A DNA stretch of 15,779 nucleotides from Paraphysoderma sedebokerense (taxonomy: Eukaryota; Blastocladiomycota; Physodermatomycetes; Physodermatales; Physodermataceae). Location: contig JAHLJZ010000170.1 of assembly GCA_025602915.1 (NCBI GenBank), positions 1 to 15,779 on the forward strand. Reading direction: 5' to 3'. Positions 8,807 through 15,779 of the stretch are shown piece by piece. Each line of letters starts with the position of its first letter. The stretch's first letter is position 1. The notes beneath the pieces are model-generated. The model made no database searches and was not told the origin of the DNA. It saw only the letters and a list, made by a program, of their open reading frames with translations. Made by a program: the position numbers and the translations under genes.

Positions 8807-10223
8807 ATGGGAAAAAAATCCATTTTTCACAAGGTATCTGACATCAGTGCGAAGCTGATGGATTTAAGCAAGAACTATCGTATACCGTATATCGGCGTTG
8901 TGGATTTACCGGACGGTAGCTCTATGATTCTAAATTCTCCTAACTTTGCGGTCGCCTCGCCCAGAGTATTTTCCAGCACGGTTCGAGCCGATTTAATCAC
9001 TATTCACAACATTCCAGCTACATCGGCGGACACAATATATCGTCAAGCTGAGAGGCAGCGAAGTATTCCGGAAAGTGTGCTTGGCAGCGTCATTAACCAT
9101 GTTTCGTCTGCGCTGGACAAACCAGAACTTCAAGAACTTACACTAGCGGAGTTGAACCAGTTCATTGAAGATGAAAATTCTGATCCTGATACCAGAAGAA
9201 GAGAAATCGTTGAAAATGTCATTTACAGACTTTATGTTCTTCTCACGCTATTGGCCACAAGTATTGAAAGCTGTAGGTCCCAGATGGTTGAACCGTTATC
9301 GTGCTTGCATCGAAGAGTCTGGTAAACTAAATTTTCATCAATCTGAAAGACGGTTATGGTGGCCAGCGTCGGTCCCATTCATGAAAATGTCTCAATTGCA
9401 TAAAGTCCAGCCGGCTATTGTTGTCATGAAACTATTTGCGTGCGTTTGGAGTTCTTGTTCAATTTCCTCGGATCAAAGGCCAATAACGATTTATGTTTAG
9501 TTCAATAGATGATCCTGAAGTGTTAGTGCGAGAGGCAGCTCTTTCTCAACATTTTGCCACATCACCGGAAAGGACGATTTTGCTATCAAGATTCAGAAGT
9601 GCGATGAATCATCCTTTGCATCCGTAACTTCAATTTCAACAGTAAGTGAATCCTAAAAATTATCTATTCTTGGTTCATAATTGTTGCGTTTCAAGCGCTC
9701 TCGCTTATTATAATGAAGTGAACTGACACAACTCTCGCAGCTCTTACAGAAGATGAGCTACCACGACTTAAACAACATCACAATCTTTTCAAAAGCGGCC
9801 CCACCTTTGCAAACTCGGACATCCAACTGCACTCGCAAGAAATGACAACGGAAAGCTCCCACGCAGATGATTCTTCCGGAGAACTGAATCAAACTGTCAT
9901 AATCGGGGTTCGAGTGTCCGTAGTTCATAGTTCGAGACTTTGAGTTTCAACTCTGGGGGATCCAATAGTTCAAACATTGATGACACTTGGTTATAAGCAT
10001 GAGGACAAGTATCATCACCGTCAACTCTTGCTTCATGGCGTAACTGGCTTTCAAGTATATTGGTACAACATTGAAAGCAATAAAGAAGAAACTCTAGTAA
10101 ATGGGAATGCGAATAATGGTGAGCAATCTCAATCTATTTGTGCAATATGGGGGTATTATTAAAATTTACCATGATTCAGCTCAAGCTAGGAAACGAAAAC
10201 GAAATGGCAGTGATGGAGAATAG
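8807..10223 (+). pseudogene. Unrecognised plus-strand gene, broken or with unresolved introns
   Basis: The ATG at 8807 opens a 172-residue frame (MGKKSIFHKVSDISAKLMDL, with an acidic stretch near residue 125) ending at 9325. Protein-like sequence then continues in other frames. 9165-9500 reads YWPQVLKAVGPRWLNRYRAC and onward, the frame around 9440-9510 reads VRLEFLFNFLGSKANNDL, and an ATG frame at 9493-9627 follows. A likely intron runs from GTAAGT at 9642 to CTCGCAG at 9740, with a CTGAC branch site. After it one frame runs from 9743 to 10118 with a single TGA at 9941-9943. A phase-1 intron 10119-10179 (GTGAGC..TTCAG) then joins a last exon, 10180-10223, that ends in ARKRKRNGSDGE, a nuclear-signal-like tail. 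So many frame changes plus the nonsense codon favour a decaying gene. I know no family for it. Confidence 0.5.
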
Positions 10224-10783
10224 GAATAGCTCAGTCATAACTGTTGTCTTCTACGTTCTTTAATTTTGGACTTCCTCTTCTTTCCCCTGCCTTTTGCTTA
10301 AATAAAAGTATCTAAATTCATCAACCGCTGGTATTAGAAGGAGATGAAATGTAATAGAAAATTCGTCTATGTATCTCTCTTCTGGTTCATCAATAGAGTA
10401 GAACATACTGGCAAATGTTTACGAGATGCCGGATAATTTTTTGTGAGACTGTTCCGGCATTGTGTACGTACATGAGCAATCCCTCGCCGCAAGGTCTCTA
10501 ATTGAACAGAATGTGGTTTATGTTGATCTCATATATAAATTAGCTTGATTTCCTGCAGTATATCGAGAATTGATGAATCTTATGCACGAATGAATGTAGC
10601 GTTTCGCGTTATGGTACGAATATTTTCTGAAGTGCAAACTGTGGATCAGTTCGTAATTCTGTCTATATTGTTCAAGGTACATTGATGCTCTCATATATAC
10701 AAATATAATTCTACAAATTTCCGGATAATCCAATAAAGTAATCAAGTACTGTGTTAGTAGTTCCACGTTGTGCCCCACAACTC
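10224..10783. other. No confident gene
   Basis: The only long frame is on the minus strand (10778 to 10518, 86 codons). It lacks an ATG start, is rich in Tyr, Ile and Arg and resembles no family I know. Nothing else stands out in this stretch. Confidence 0.4.
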
Positions 10784-11137
10784 TTATCCATTACCGTCAC
10801 TTAGACCCTTTTGCTTCAGTTTTTCTGCTAGCGAAGCTGCTACCTGAGCCGCTTGTCTTGCCTCTCCGTACGTATCTCGCTTTGTCCCTACCAGCTGCGT
10901 CGGCACACTATCAGTCAACAATATTACAGCCCGCGATCATAGACAGTGGGGTAAATCTCCTTTCCTTGTTATCCATTCGGCATGGATGCCAATGAAGCTA
11001 ATAAATCTATGAAATAGACTCTACATCTAGCCTTTTTTATTTTCTTTACTTTCCTTTGCTGTGACCATTACTCACTTAAGCTCCTCTAAATTGTTTGGCT
11101 CATGACCCCACTCCCTACGTTCTTCCCGCCGTTGCAT
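10784..11137 (-). CDS. Possible small spliced gene with a GTPase-like VGTKRD motif
   Basis: On the minus strand an ATG at 11137-11135 starts MQRREERREWGHEPNNLEEL. The exon ends at 11076 before a strong donor GTGAGTAATG. An acceptor with a good branch-like context (GTTGACTGATAG, ending at 10908) restores the frame in phase 2, and the second exon (10907-10784) continues NVPTQLVGTKRDTYGEARQA and an Ala/Lys-rich helical tail to a TAA. The total is 61 residues. LVGTKRD resembles the G4 base-recognition motif of Ras-type GTPases, but no P-loop is present here, so this may be a 3' fragment or a chance resemblance. The splice phase fits exactly, which is the main support. Confidence 0.3.
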
Positions 11138-11248
11138 TGGCTCGCCGTTTGCCGTAACCCTTCAATTCATTCAATTTGGTTTGTTCGAATAACAAAATGT
11201 AAATACCCCCACCAAAGTTATTCACCGATTTGAATCAATAAGAAGAAA

Positions 11249-11857
11249 ATGGATGATTCAAAAGTGGTTGCACAGAGCAAAATTGCATTAAAGCTGTTGG
11301 ACGATTGCCAACGTTTTCTTCCGTCTAGTGAGGAATTGTGCAAGAATTTGGCAAAGAAGATCCAGAAAAGTTTGGGTATGAAATATGCTCAATTGCTGCA
11401 CGGAAAATGTTGAAATTGAATTTGCGGTTCGGCAGATGCACTCCAGCATATTCAAACCAGCGGAATAGAAATGAACATTGCAATGTTCTCACGAACTACA
11501 GGTGTCGGCAAATCTTTTATGGTGAATGCTCTTACTTCAAAGGAGAAAAATCTTCCCGCTGCTTCTAGTCACGAATGCTCCAGGAGTGGTGTGACCAGTA
11601 TTCCAACCCGCTATAGCCGGGGAAATAAGCCTCAGTTTTACCGTTATTACATTAATGAAGTGCAGTTCAAGGAGCGCAGCCGCTTGTACCCCGAATATCA
11701 CAAATCCAGCGATTTTGACGTAGATACGCAAAGTCGATTCATGGAAGGAGAGAGAAAGCGAGATTTGACTGCCCTGGTAGGTTCAAACTCGGAGCTGTCA
11801 TTTTTTTTTCCGGCTTTACAAAAAAGACAGAGAGGAGGAGTTCTTCGTCCTTTATGA
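11249..11857 (+). CDS. Dynamin-like / SLIP-GC-like GTPase, N-terminal part, frame lost downstream
   Basis: Exon 1 runs from the ATG at 11249 to 11375. A 60-bp phase-1 intron (GTATGA..GGCAG, 11376-11435) joins it to exon 2, open to 11857, giving 182 residues. After a helical leader (residues 1-50) comes RTTGVGKSFMVNAL (62-75). This is a G1/P-loop of the dynamin superfamily type, although the first glycine of G-x-T-G-x-G-K-S is Arg. GVTSIPT (94-100) fits a switch I region with its conserved Thr, as in nuclear GTPase SLIP-GC-like proteins. The frame then ends at two consecutive stops (TGATGA, 11855-11860) soon after a run of nine T. Other frames remain protein-like beyond it (for example KKDREEEFFVLYDEV, 11820-11866), so a frameshift at the T run or a missed intron is likely. 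Without the G3 and G4 motifs the shown product cannot be a working GTPase. Confidence 0.55.
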
Positions 11858-11990
11858 TGAAGTCATTTATCCATTTCCCTTCCTTTCTCAAGCCTATGTA
11901 TTCGGTGGATGTGAGTATTATAAATTTATGATTAATTGCTCATTAATCGTGGAATATGGTCTTTGGACTAATGATGTTTCATCTCAATAG

Positions 11991-12507
11991 CTCCCTGGAC
12001 GACGACAGAAAATCTTTTTTGCCAACTGTTTGCCGTTTAAAGTATTGCAATACCCACGCGATCGCGGGAGTGATCCTAAAACTCCCTGGTCGTGGACGAC
12101 CTGACATGCACGATCTGCGTTTATTGCTAGCGTTACGATGCTTTGAATCCCACGACAACCAGCTTTTTCCTCCTCCGACCTTCATTCATCTGGTCAACTG
12201 TATAAACCAGTCTGATCCCACCGAGTCTGAACTGAAAGACTTCCCGTCCTATGTGAAAGAGGGATTTGAAGATGCGTTTGGTTTTCGTGACCGAAATCAG
12301 CGTGGGCATGGCGAGGGTCACGATGAAATTAGACTACAAATTGTGAAAAGTCTCGTTGGAGTTGAAAATCGATATAGCTACTGTCAGGGTTTAGTTGACC
12401 GTGCGATGATCTATGTGTTCTCTAGAGTCGACGCAGAAGTAAACCACAACGATAACGCCAAAAATTGGAATTTCCCTTCCATTTTCAACCTTGCGCTCAC
12501 GCTGTAA
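11991..12507 (+). CDS. Downstream open frame of the GTPase locus, function unknown
   Basis: A frame open to 12507 can start at ATG 11956 (183 residues), but it more likely begins as an exon at 11991. A donor GTGAGTATT at 11911 and an acceptor TCTCAATAG ending at 11990, with a CTAAT branch-like site, define an 80-bp intron similar in size to others here. The phase is compatible with the frame of the preceding GTPase exon, although that frame contains stops at 11855-11860. The segment VILKLPGRGRPDMHDLR could be a worn G3 (D-L-P-G-x-G-D) region, but the key Asp is Lys. The rest, including DAFGFRDRNQRGHGEGHDE, is unrecognised. It may be the C-terminal part of a decayed GTPase or an unrelated gene. 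Confidence 0.35.
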
Positions 12508-12881
12508 TTCCTGTTTCAAATACTTATATACGCTGTCAATTAAGACTGCCTTGGCCTTGTTGTGGGATTTAATTCTCACCCCTCTCTCCTGAGACATCAA
12601 TCCCTATACGATTCAAATAACTCATCGACCACAACATGACCCCCTCTGCCTGTTCGCAGTTGTTACACAAGAAGTCTGAATAAGTATTGTTATTGGATTT
12701 GTGTTCGACTAAGCGATCTAGAACTGGGTTGATAGATATATAAGGCATTTAATATGTACTTTCCTATTAGGTTTCGGTTCCAAGAAAGAAAAAGGAGTTT
12801 TGCATAGTTATCGCATGCGAGAGTTGTACTTTCAGGTGGTCTCGCGGGGAGTTCGATGCGCTGGCGTTATTACCATCAACG
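12508..12881. other. Intergenic region, no gene seen
   Basis: This stretch contains no open frame of note apart from the end of the minus-strand repeat frame after 12832. It is moderately AT-rich and shows no motif that I recognise. Confidence 0.5.
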
Positions 12882-13455
12882 TTTCCTTGGAACACTTCTC
12901 GAGACCAAAATTAGTAACATATATCACATTTAGTAACGCCCAAAGGTGAAATAGAACATGACCAAAATTAGTAACATATATCACATTTAGTAACGCCCAA
13001 AGGTGAAATAGAACATGACCAAAATTAGTAACATATATCACATTTAGTAACGCCCAAAGGTGAAATAGAACATGACCAAAATTAGTAACATATATCACAT
13101 TTAGTAACGCCCAAAGGTGAAATAGAACATGACCAAAATTAGTAACATATATCACATTTAGTAACGCCCAAAGGTGAAATAGAACATGACCAAAATTAGT
13201 AACATATATCACATTTAGTAACGCCCAAAAGTGAAATAGAACATGACTGCAACCGTCAGGAGTTTCCTTGGAACACTTCCCGAGACCAAAATGAGTAACA
13301 TATATCACATTTAGTAACGCCCAAAAGTGAAATAGAACATGACTGCAACCGTCAGGAGTTTCCTTGGAACACTTCTCGACAGCAAAAGTGGTTATAAATA
13401 TCGACATCCCCATTAACTTCATCAGTTTCGTTTCGCGCAGCGTCAGGAATAACAT
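12832..13455 (-). CDS. Open frame through the minisatellite, 207 residues, doubtful
   Basis: The minus strand of the repeat array is open from an ATG at 13455 to a stop at 12832-12834. Because both 57 and 39 are multiples of three, each core adds the same 19 residues (HVLFHLWALLNVIYVTNFG), a hydrophobic segment, and each spacer adds KCSKETPDGCS-like residues. The product would be a chain of seven near-identical hydrophobic repeats. No intron, promoter or homologue supports it, and the array lies directly upstream of a plus-strand TATA box. It is more likely non-coding, but the perfect frame maintenance is noted. Confidence 0.2.
   Translation of the reverse strand: MLFLTLRETKLMKLMGMSIFITTFAVEKCSKETPDGCSHVLFHFWALLNVIYVTHFGLGKCSKETPDGCSHVLFHFWALLNVIYVTNFGHVLFHLWALLNVIYVTNFGHVLFHLWALLNVIYVTNFGHVLFHLWALLNVIYVTNFGHVLFHLWALLNVIYVTNFGHVLFHLWALLNVIYVTNFGLEKCSKETLMVITPAHRTPRETT
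12882..13379. repeat. Minisatellite of 57-bp units with 39-bp spacers
   Basis: Seven copies of a 57-bp unit (starting GACCAAAATTAGTAACATAT) begin at 12903, 12960, 13017, 13074, 13131, 13188 and 13284. The first six are in direct tandem. A 39-bp element (starting GACTGCAACCGTCAGGAG and ending near GGAACACTTC) follows the copies at 13188 and 13284, and its right end also borders the array on the left (12882-12902). The older unit was therefore probably 96 bp, and a 57-bp core was later amplified. Copies differ at only a few bases, so the expansion is recent. Each core carries TTAGTAAC twice. Confidence 0.95.
13392..13400 (+). promoter_or_regulatory. TATA box upstream of the 13590 gene
   Basis: TTATAAATA lies 198 bases upstream of the ATG at 13590 and 12 bases after the end of the minisatellite. 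Its position is compatible with a core promoter and a 5' untranslated region of about 160 bases. It is supported by motif and position only. Confidence 0.4.
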
Positions 13456-13589
13456 CCCATAGAGAAGAACGAAAACGCGACCTTTTCATTCTGGGCCAAC
13501 CCAAAAACAACCCTACGATCACAATCAACCCGATTGAAATTGCATTTTTTTCCTACTTATTTGTTGTCAGTATAATTAATCAAATAAGC

Positions 13590-13964
13590 ATGGGCGATAG
13601 CATCACCAAACGGCCTTGTTTACCCCAACCTGTGCTCCCACCCACTCGAACTGTCTCCAAACTCTTTGTAGACTCTTGTGAGAGGAATTCAGGCCAAACG
13701 ACGAGGGTTGATGTCACCATACTTGCTGATAGGATGAAGGCGACATATGAATTCATGGTCCCTTTTCCTGATTGTGACCGTTTCCAACCCTGCATATACT
13801 TTCCTGATGCCACCACTACTCTCATCATTAAGTACATGGGAAAGGATCATTCAGTCCAACTGACCGAAGGAGATTGGGGTCTATGTTCTGCATCAGAGAA
13901 TGTTGCTGTGAAGGTTTCCAATGATCGTTGCTATATGTATCTAGATTTTATTATCTTCCGTTAG
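13590..13964 (+). CDS. Small intact protein of unknown function, 124 residues
   Basis: A single uninterrupted frame from ATG 13590 (context AAGCATGG) to a TAG at 13962-13964. The N-terminus is basic and proline-rich (residues 4-20), and the rest alternates short hydrophobic and polar stretches (RVDVTILADRMKATYEFMV, IYFPDATTTLIIKYMGKDH, VKVSNDRCYMYLDFIIF), as in an all-beta sandwich. There are five or six cysteines, no signal peptide and no membrane helix. It is single-exon in a region where other genes are spliced, and it has its own TATA box. I recognise no family. The beta-rich pattern and the intact frame beside decayed neighbours suggest a real, maintained gene. Confidence 0.65.
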   Translation: MGDSITKRPCLPQPVLPPTRTVSKLFVDSCERNSGQTTRVDVTILADRMKATYEFMVPFPDCDRFQPCIYFPDATTTLIIKYMGKDHSVQLTEGDWGLCSASENVAVKVSNDRCYMYLDFIIFR

Positions 13965-14684
13965 AAACCGGGAATAGCAATCACAGAACAATCACCCACC
14001 ACTTTTTTTGTTGCTCACATGTATGATATGAACTATCCATCGTGTATTTGATTTAATCATGTATTTCCGCAGCACAATGTCGAAATGTAGCATGGCTTGA
14101 CCACCTATTCATTCCATCGCTCAAGATAATATTGCTCAAGATGGTTTATTCATAAACCAACTTGTCCAATCAACAATTGTGGAAAAGCTGCTACAGCACT
14201 CAGCTGAGTTCTTTTACCCTATGAGAAATGAGAAGGATTTTATTTTAAGTAATTTTAAATCATTGAATTAAAATTTATTATTTTGAAACATTCCTTGTGA
14301 AGTTTTATTATTCAGAATTATATTCAGTAACTGAATTCTAAATACTCTTAATGATTTGCTCAGGAATTATTTTAAATACATTTCGTTCACTTGCAATTCA
14401 AAACTAAATTTATTTAAATTCAAAACATATTCATCCTCTGAAACTCGCCCATAAAGAGTTCAATAGGTTAAGTTTTATAGAAAGACGCCTATAATTACAG
14501 CTGTTTCGCCATTTGGCTCATCAGATTATTGGTCGTCTTGAAAATACTCCATCCGACAATATTGTTTATTGTCTCAAGTGAGTGGTAACTGTGGTTACGC
14601 GTGCAGTTTTCCATGAAAAATGTTGCTCCAGGCAACGTATCATGTGACTAAACATTTGAGTTTTTATCATACTGCATGATTTCA
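13965..14684. other. AT-rich intergenic region
   Basis: This stretch is strongly AT-rich between about 14225 and 14420, with many TTTAAAT/ATTTA runs. I find no gene, RNA or structured repeat. It presumably contains the 3' untranslated end of the preceding gene. Confidence 0.5.
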
Positions 14685-15355
14685 TCATTTGTTGAAGTAT
14701 TTTTCGTCCTGCGTACAAAGAAGTGATGGATCAAAGGGTGGTTCATCACAAATGTTAAAGATAATACTGGGTGTTGTATCATGTTTAATTTGTACTTTTC
14801 TTTGGAATCTTTTGCAATGGGAAAGGAGGTTTCGTCCTTTTCCAAGCATAATAAATTTTATATTATGGGGCAATTCATGACGGTCTACAAATTGTAGTAA
14901 TTTATAGACATACTTACTTATTGTTTTCCATCCAGGAAAATGTTTAGGCAGCAATATTTGCCCTTGCCGTTTTACCGTTGATTTGTAACTTTTGAGATAA
15001 TAATCTCGGTCGCGGTAACAAGATTTGGCTAGTATATTATTGATAATATCAACATTATAATTACGCCGTTTAAGGAATTCTTTATTTGACTGTTGTATGT
15101 ATTAGGATCACTGCTGTTCCTAATATATCTTATATTTTCACCGTGTATCCAAAAACTTAGAATTATGTTGTTTTGCAAATTGCTTATGTTTGATTTTGAT
15201 TGATTCGTTTTAGTTGTCTTATTGCTTTTAGATTTGATATGATTTACTGTTTGATTTTTGTTTCTCGATTTTTGATGAGGTAATACTTGTTCTAAATTTT
15301 TAACTTGAGAATTTGCGTGACTCACCGAAGCCGCGTTGTGGGATAGTGAATGCAA
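14685..15355 (-). mobile_element. Retroelement remnant: C-terminal reverse transcriptase region, frameshifted
   Basis: Two overlapping minus-strand frames join near 15080-15100. The upstream one (to 15029) contains GENIRYIRNSSDPNTYNSQI. The downstream one is open from 15101 to a TGA at 14685-14687. It reads KEFLKRRNYNVDIINNILAK, RDRDYYL, LLPKHFPGWKTISKYVYKLL and later GKGRNLLSHCKR. This order fits the segment after the reverse transcriptase catalytic core in LINE- or Penelope-like elements: G-E-x-x-R-Y-x-R-N, then F-x-x-R-x-Y, then a basic helix, then a short L-x-P block and an R-N-L-x-x-L motif. The catalytic YxDD region is absent. Neither frame has an ATG start, so this is a truncated, inactive copy. 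Assignment rests on motif order that I recall for the family and not on a search. Confidence 0.4.
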
Positions 15356-15368
15356 TAGCGGAGATTAA

Positions 15369-15383
15369 TTAGGTTAGGTTAGG
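15369..15383 (+). repeat. Three TTAGG repeats
   Basis: TTAGGTTAGGTTAGG, followed by two more G, sits 14 bases beyond the end of the retroelement-like frame. TTAGG is the arthropod-type telomere unit and TTAGGG the usual fungal one. Three units can arise by chance, but the closeness to a retroelement remnant is notable. Confidence 0.5.
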
Positions 15384-15641
15384 GGAATTAAACCAATTTT
15401 ATTGTCCTTGAAAAAGGTACATCGATGTGTCTCAACCACCCTAGGGATCATTGAAACAACTTATCAGAATAGTTAATACAAGAAAGGGGCGTATACAAAT
15501 CGGTTCAAATACAAGGTACTATGTAAGACTAGATAAGGAATACAACGGGAAAATATATATATTTATATGACAAGGATAGACCATAACCAAAAGGTATAAA
15601 GATATCACGTCCATCACAACACGAAAATTGTAAACTCTATT
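15384..15641. other. AT-rich flank, no gene seen
   Basis: No open frame of note. On the minus strand an AATAAA near 15394-15399 could serve as poly(A) signal for the gene that ends at 15642. Nothing else is evident. Confidence 0.4.
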
Positions 15642-15779
15642 CTACGGTTCTACCCGCTGACCAGGGTACCTGGTCTGAGCGGATCCGTCAGGTGTGGAAT
15701 ATGTGAAGTCGATTAATGAAGTAGAGGTTTCGAGGATGAGTCGGATAGAATCAACCACGTCGTATCGGCAGTCGTCCAA
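15642..15779 (-). CDS. 3' end of an unidentified gene leaving the window
   Basis: From the window edge the minus strand is open for 45 codons to a TAG at 15642-15644. The sequence starts LDDCRYDVVDSIRLILETST and ends TRYPGQRVEP, with the balanced composition of a real protein C-terminus. The start and most of the gene lie beyond the window, so no function can be given. A near-perfect hairpin (15654-15682) falls inside its last codons. Confidence 0.45.
   Translation of the reverse strand: MDDCRYDVVDSIRLILETSTSLIDFTYSTPDGSAQTRYPGQRVEP

Noticed and set aside
9905-9930. tRNA-like GGTTCGAG sequence
   Set aside because: The TFIIIC B-box spacing is wrong and no acceptor stem or A box is found around it.
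12903-13340. CRISPR array
   Set aside because: The repeated unit is 57 bp in direct tandem with no variable spacers, and the surroundings are eukaryotic.

Overview
The window reads as eukaryotic nuclear DNA and is AT-rich. Several genes only make sense after removal of short GT..AG introns of 50-176 bp, most of them in phase 1. Start codons sit in eukaryotic contexts and AATAAA signals follow two of the genes. A broken EH domain near the left end resembles the one in fungal IRS4/TAX4-type proteins, which together with the short introns suggests a fungus, possibly an early-diverging one. This placement is inference, because no rRNA or organelle marker is present.

The core, 4.0-8.5 kb, is a head-to-head gene pair. 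The minus-strand gene (6724 to 4108, four exons, 806 residues) encodes an AAA+ protein with McrB-like motifs: a degenerate Walker A, a DD-type Walker B followed by F-N, an N-x-A-D motif equivalent to the NTAD of bacterial McrB, and an RR arginine-finger pair. It also has a basic nuclear-localisation-like cluster and a C-terminal domain I do not recognise. The plus-strand gene (7116-8405, intronless, 429 residues) is a full-length McrC-family protein with an intact PD...DxK nuclease core. They share a 391-bp intergenic region with a CpG-dense stretch. In bacteria McrB and McrC form a type IV restriction complex that cuts DNA carrying modified cytosine. A spliced eukaryotic version with divergent transcription is the main discovery here.

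Right of the pair are a decayed or highly fragmented plus-strand gene (8.8-10.2 kb), a possible small minus-strand spliced gene (10.8-11.1 kb), and a dynamin-like/SLIP-GC-like GTPase locus whose frame breaks after the nucleotide-binding part (11.25-12.5 kb). Next come a minisatellite of 57-bp units with 39-bp spacers (12.9-13.4 kb), a TATA box and a small intact gene of unknown function (13.59-13.96 kb), a frameshifted retroelement reverse-transcriptase remnant with adjacent TTAGG repeats (14.7-15.4 kb), and the 3' end of a gene that leaves the window on the minus strand.

Left of the pair are an EH-domain pseudogene (0.75-1.9 kb) and a stretch with three diverged copies of an exon-like motif (2.7-3.75 kb). 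The overall picture is a repeat-rich, gene-decaying accessory region around one intact two-gene system.
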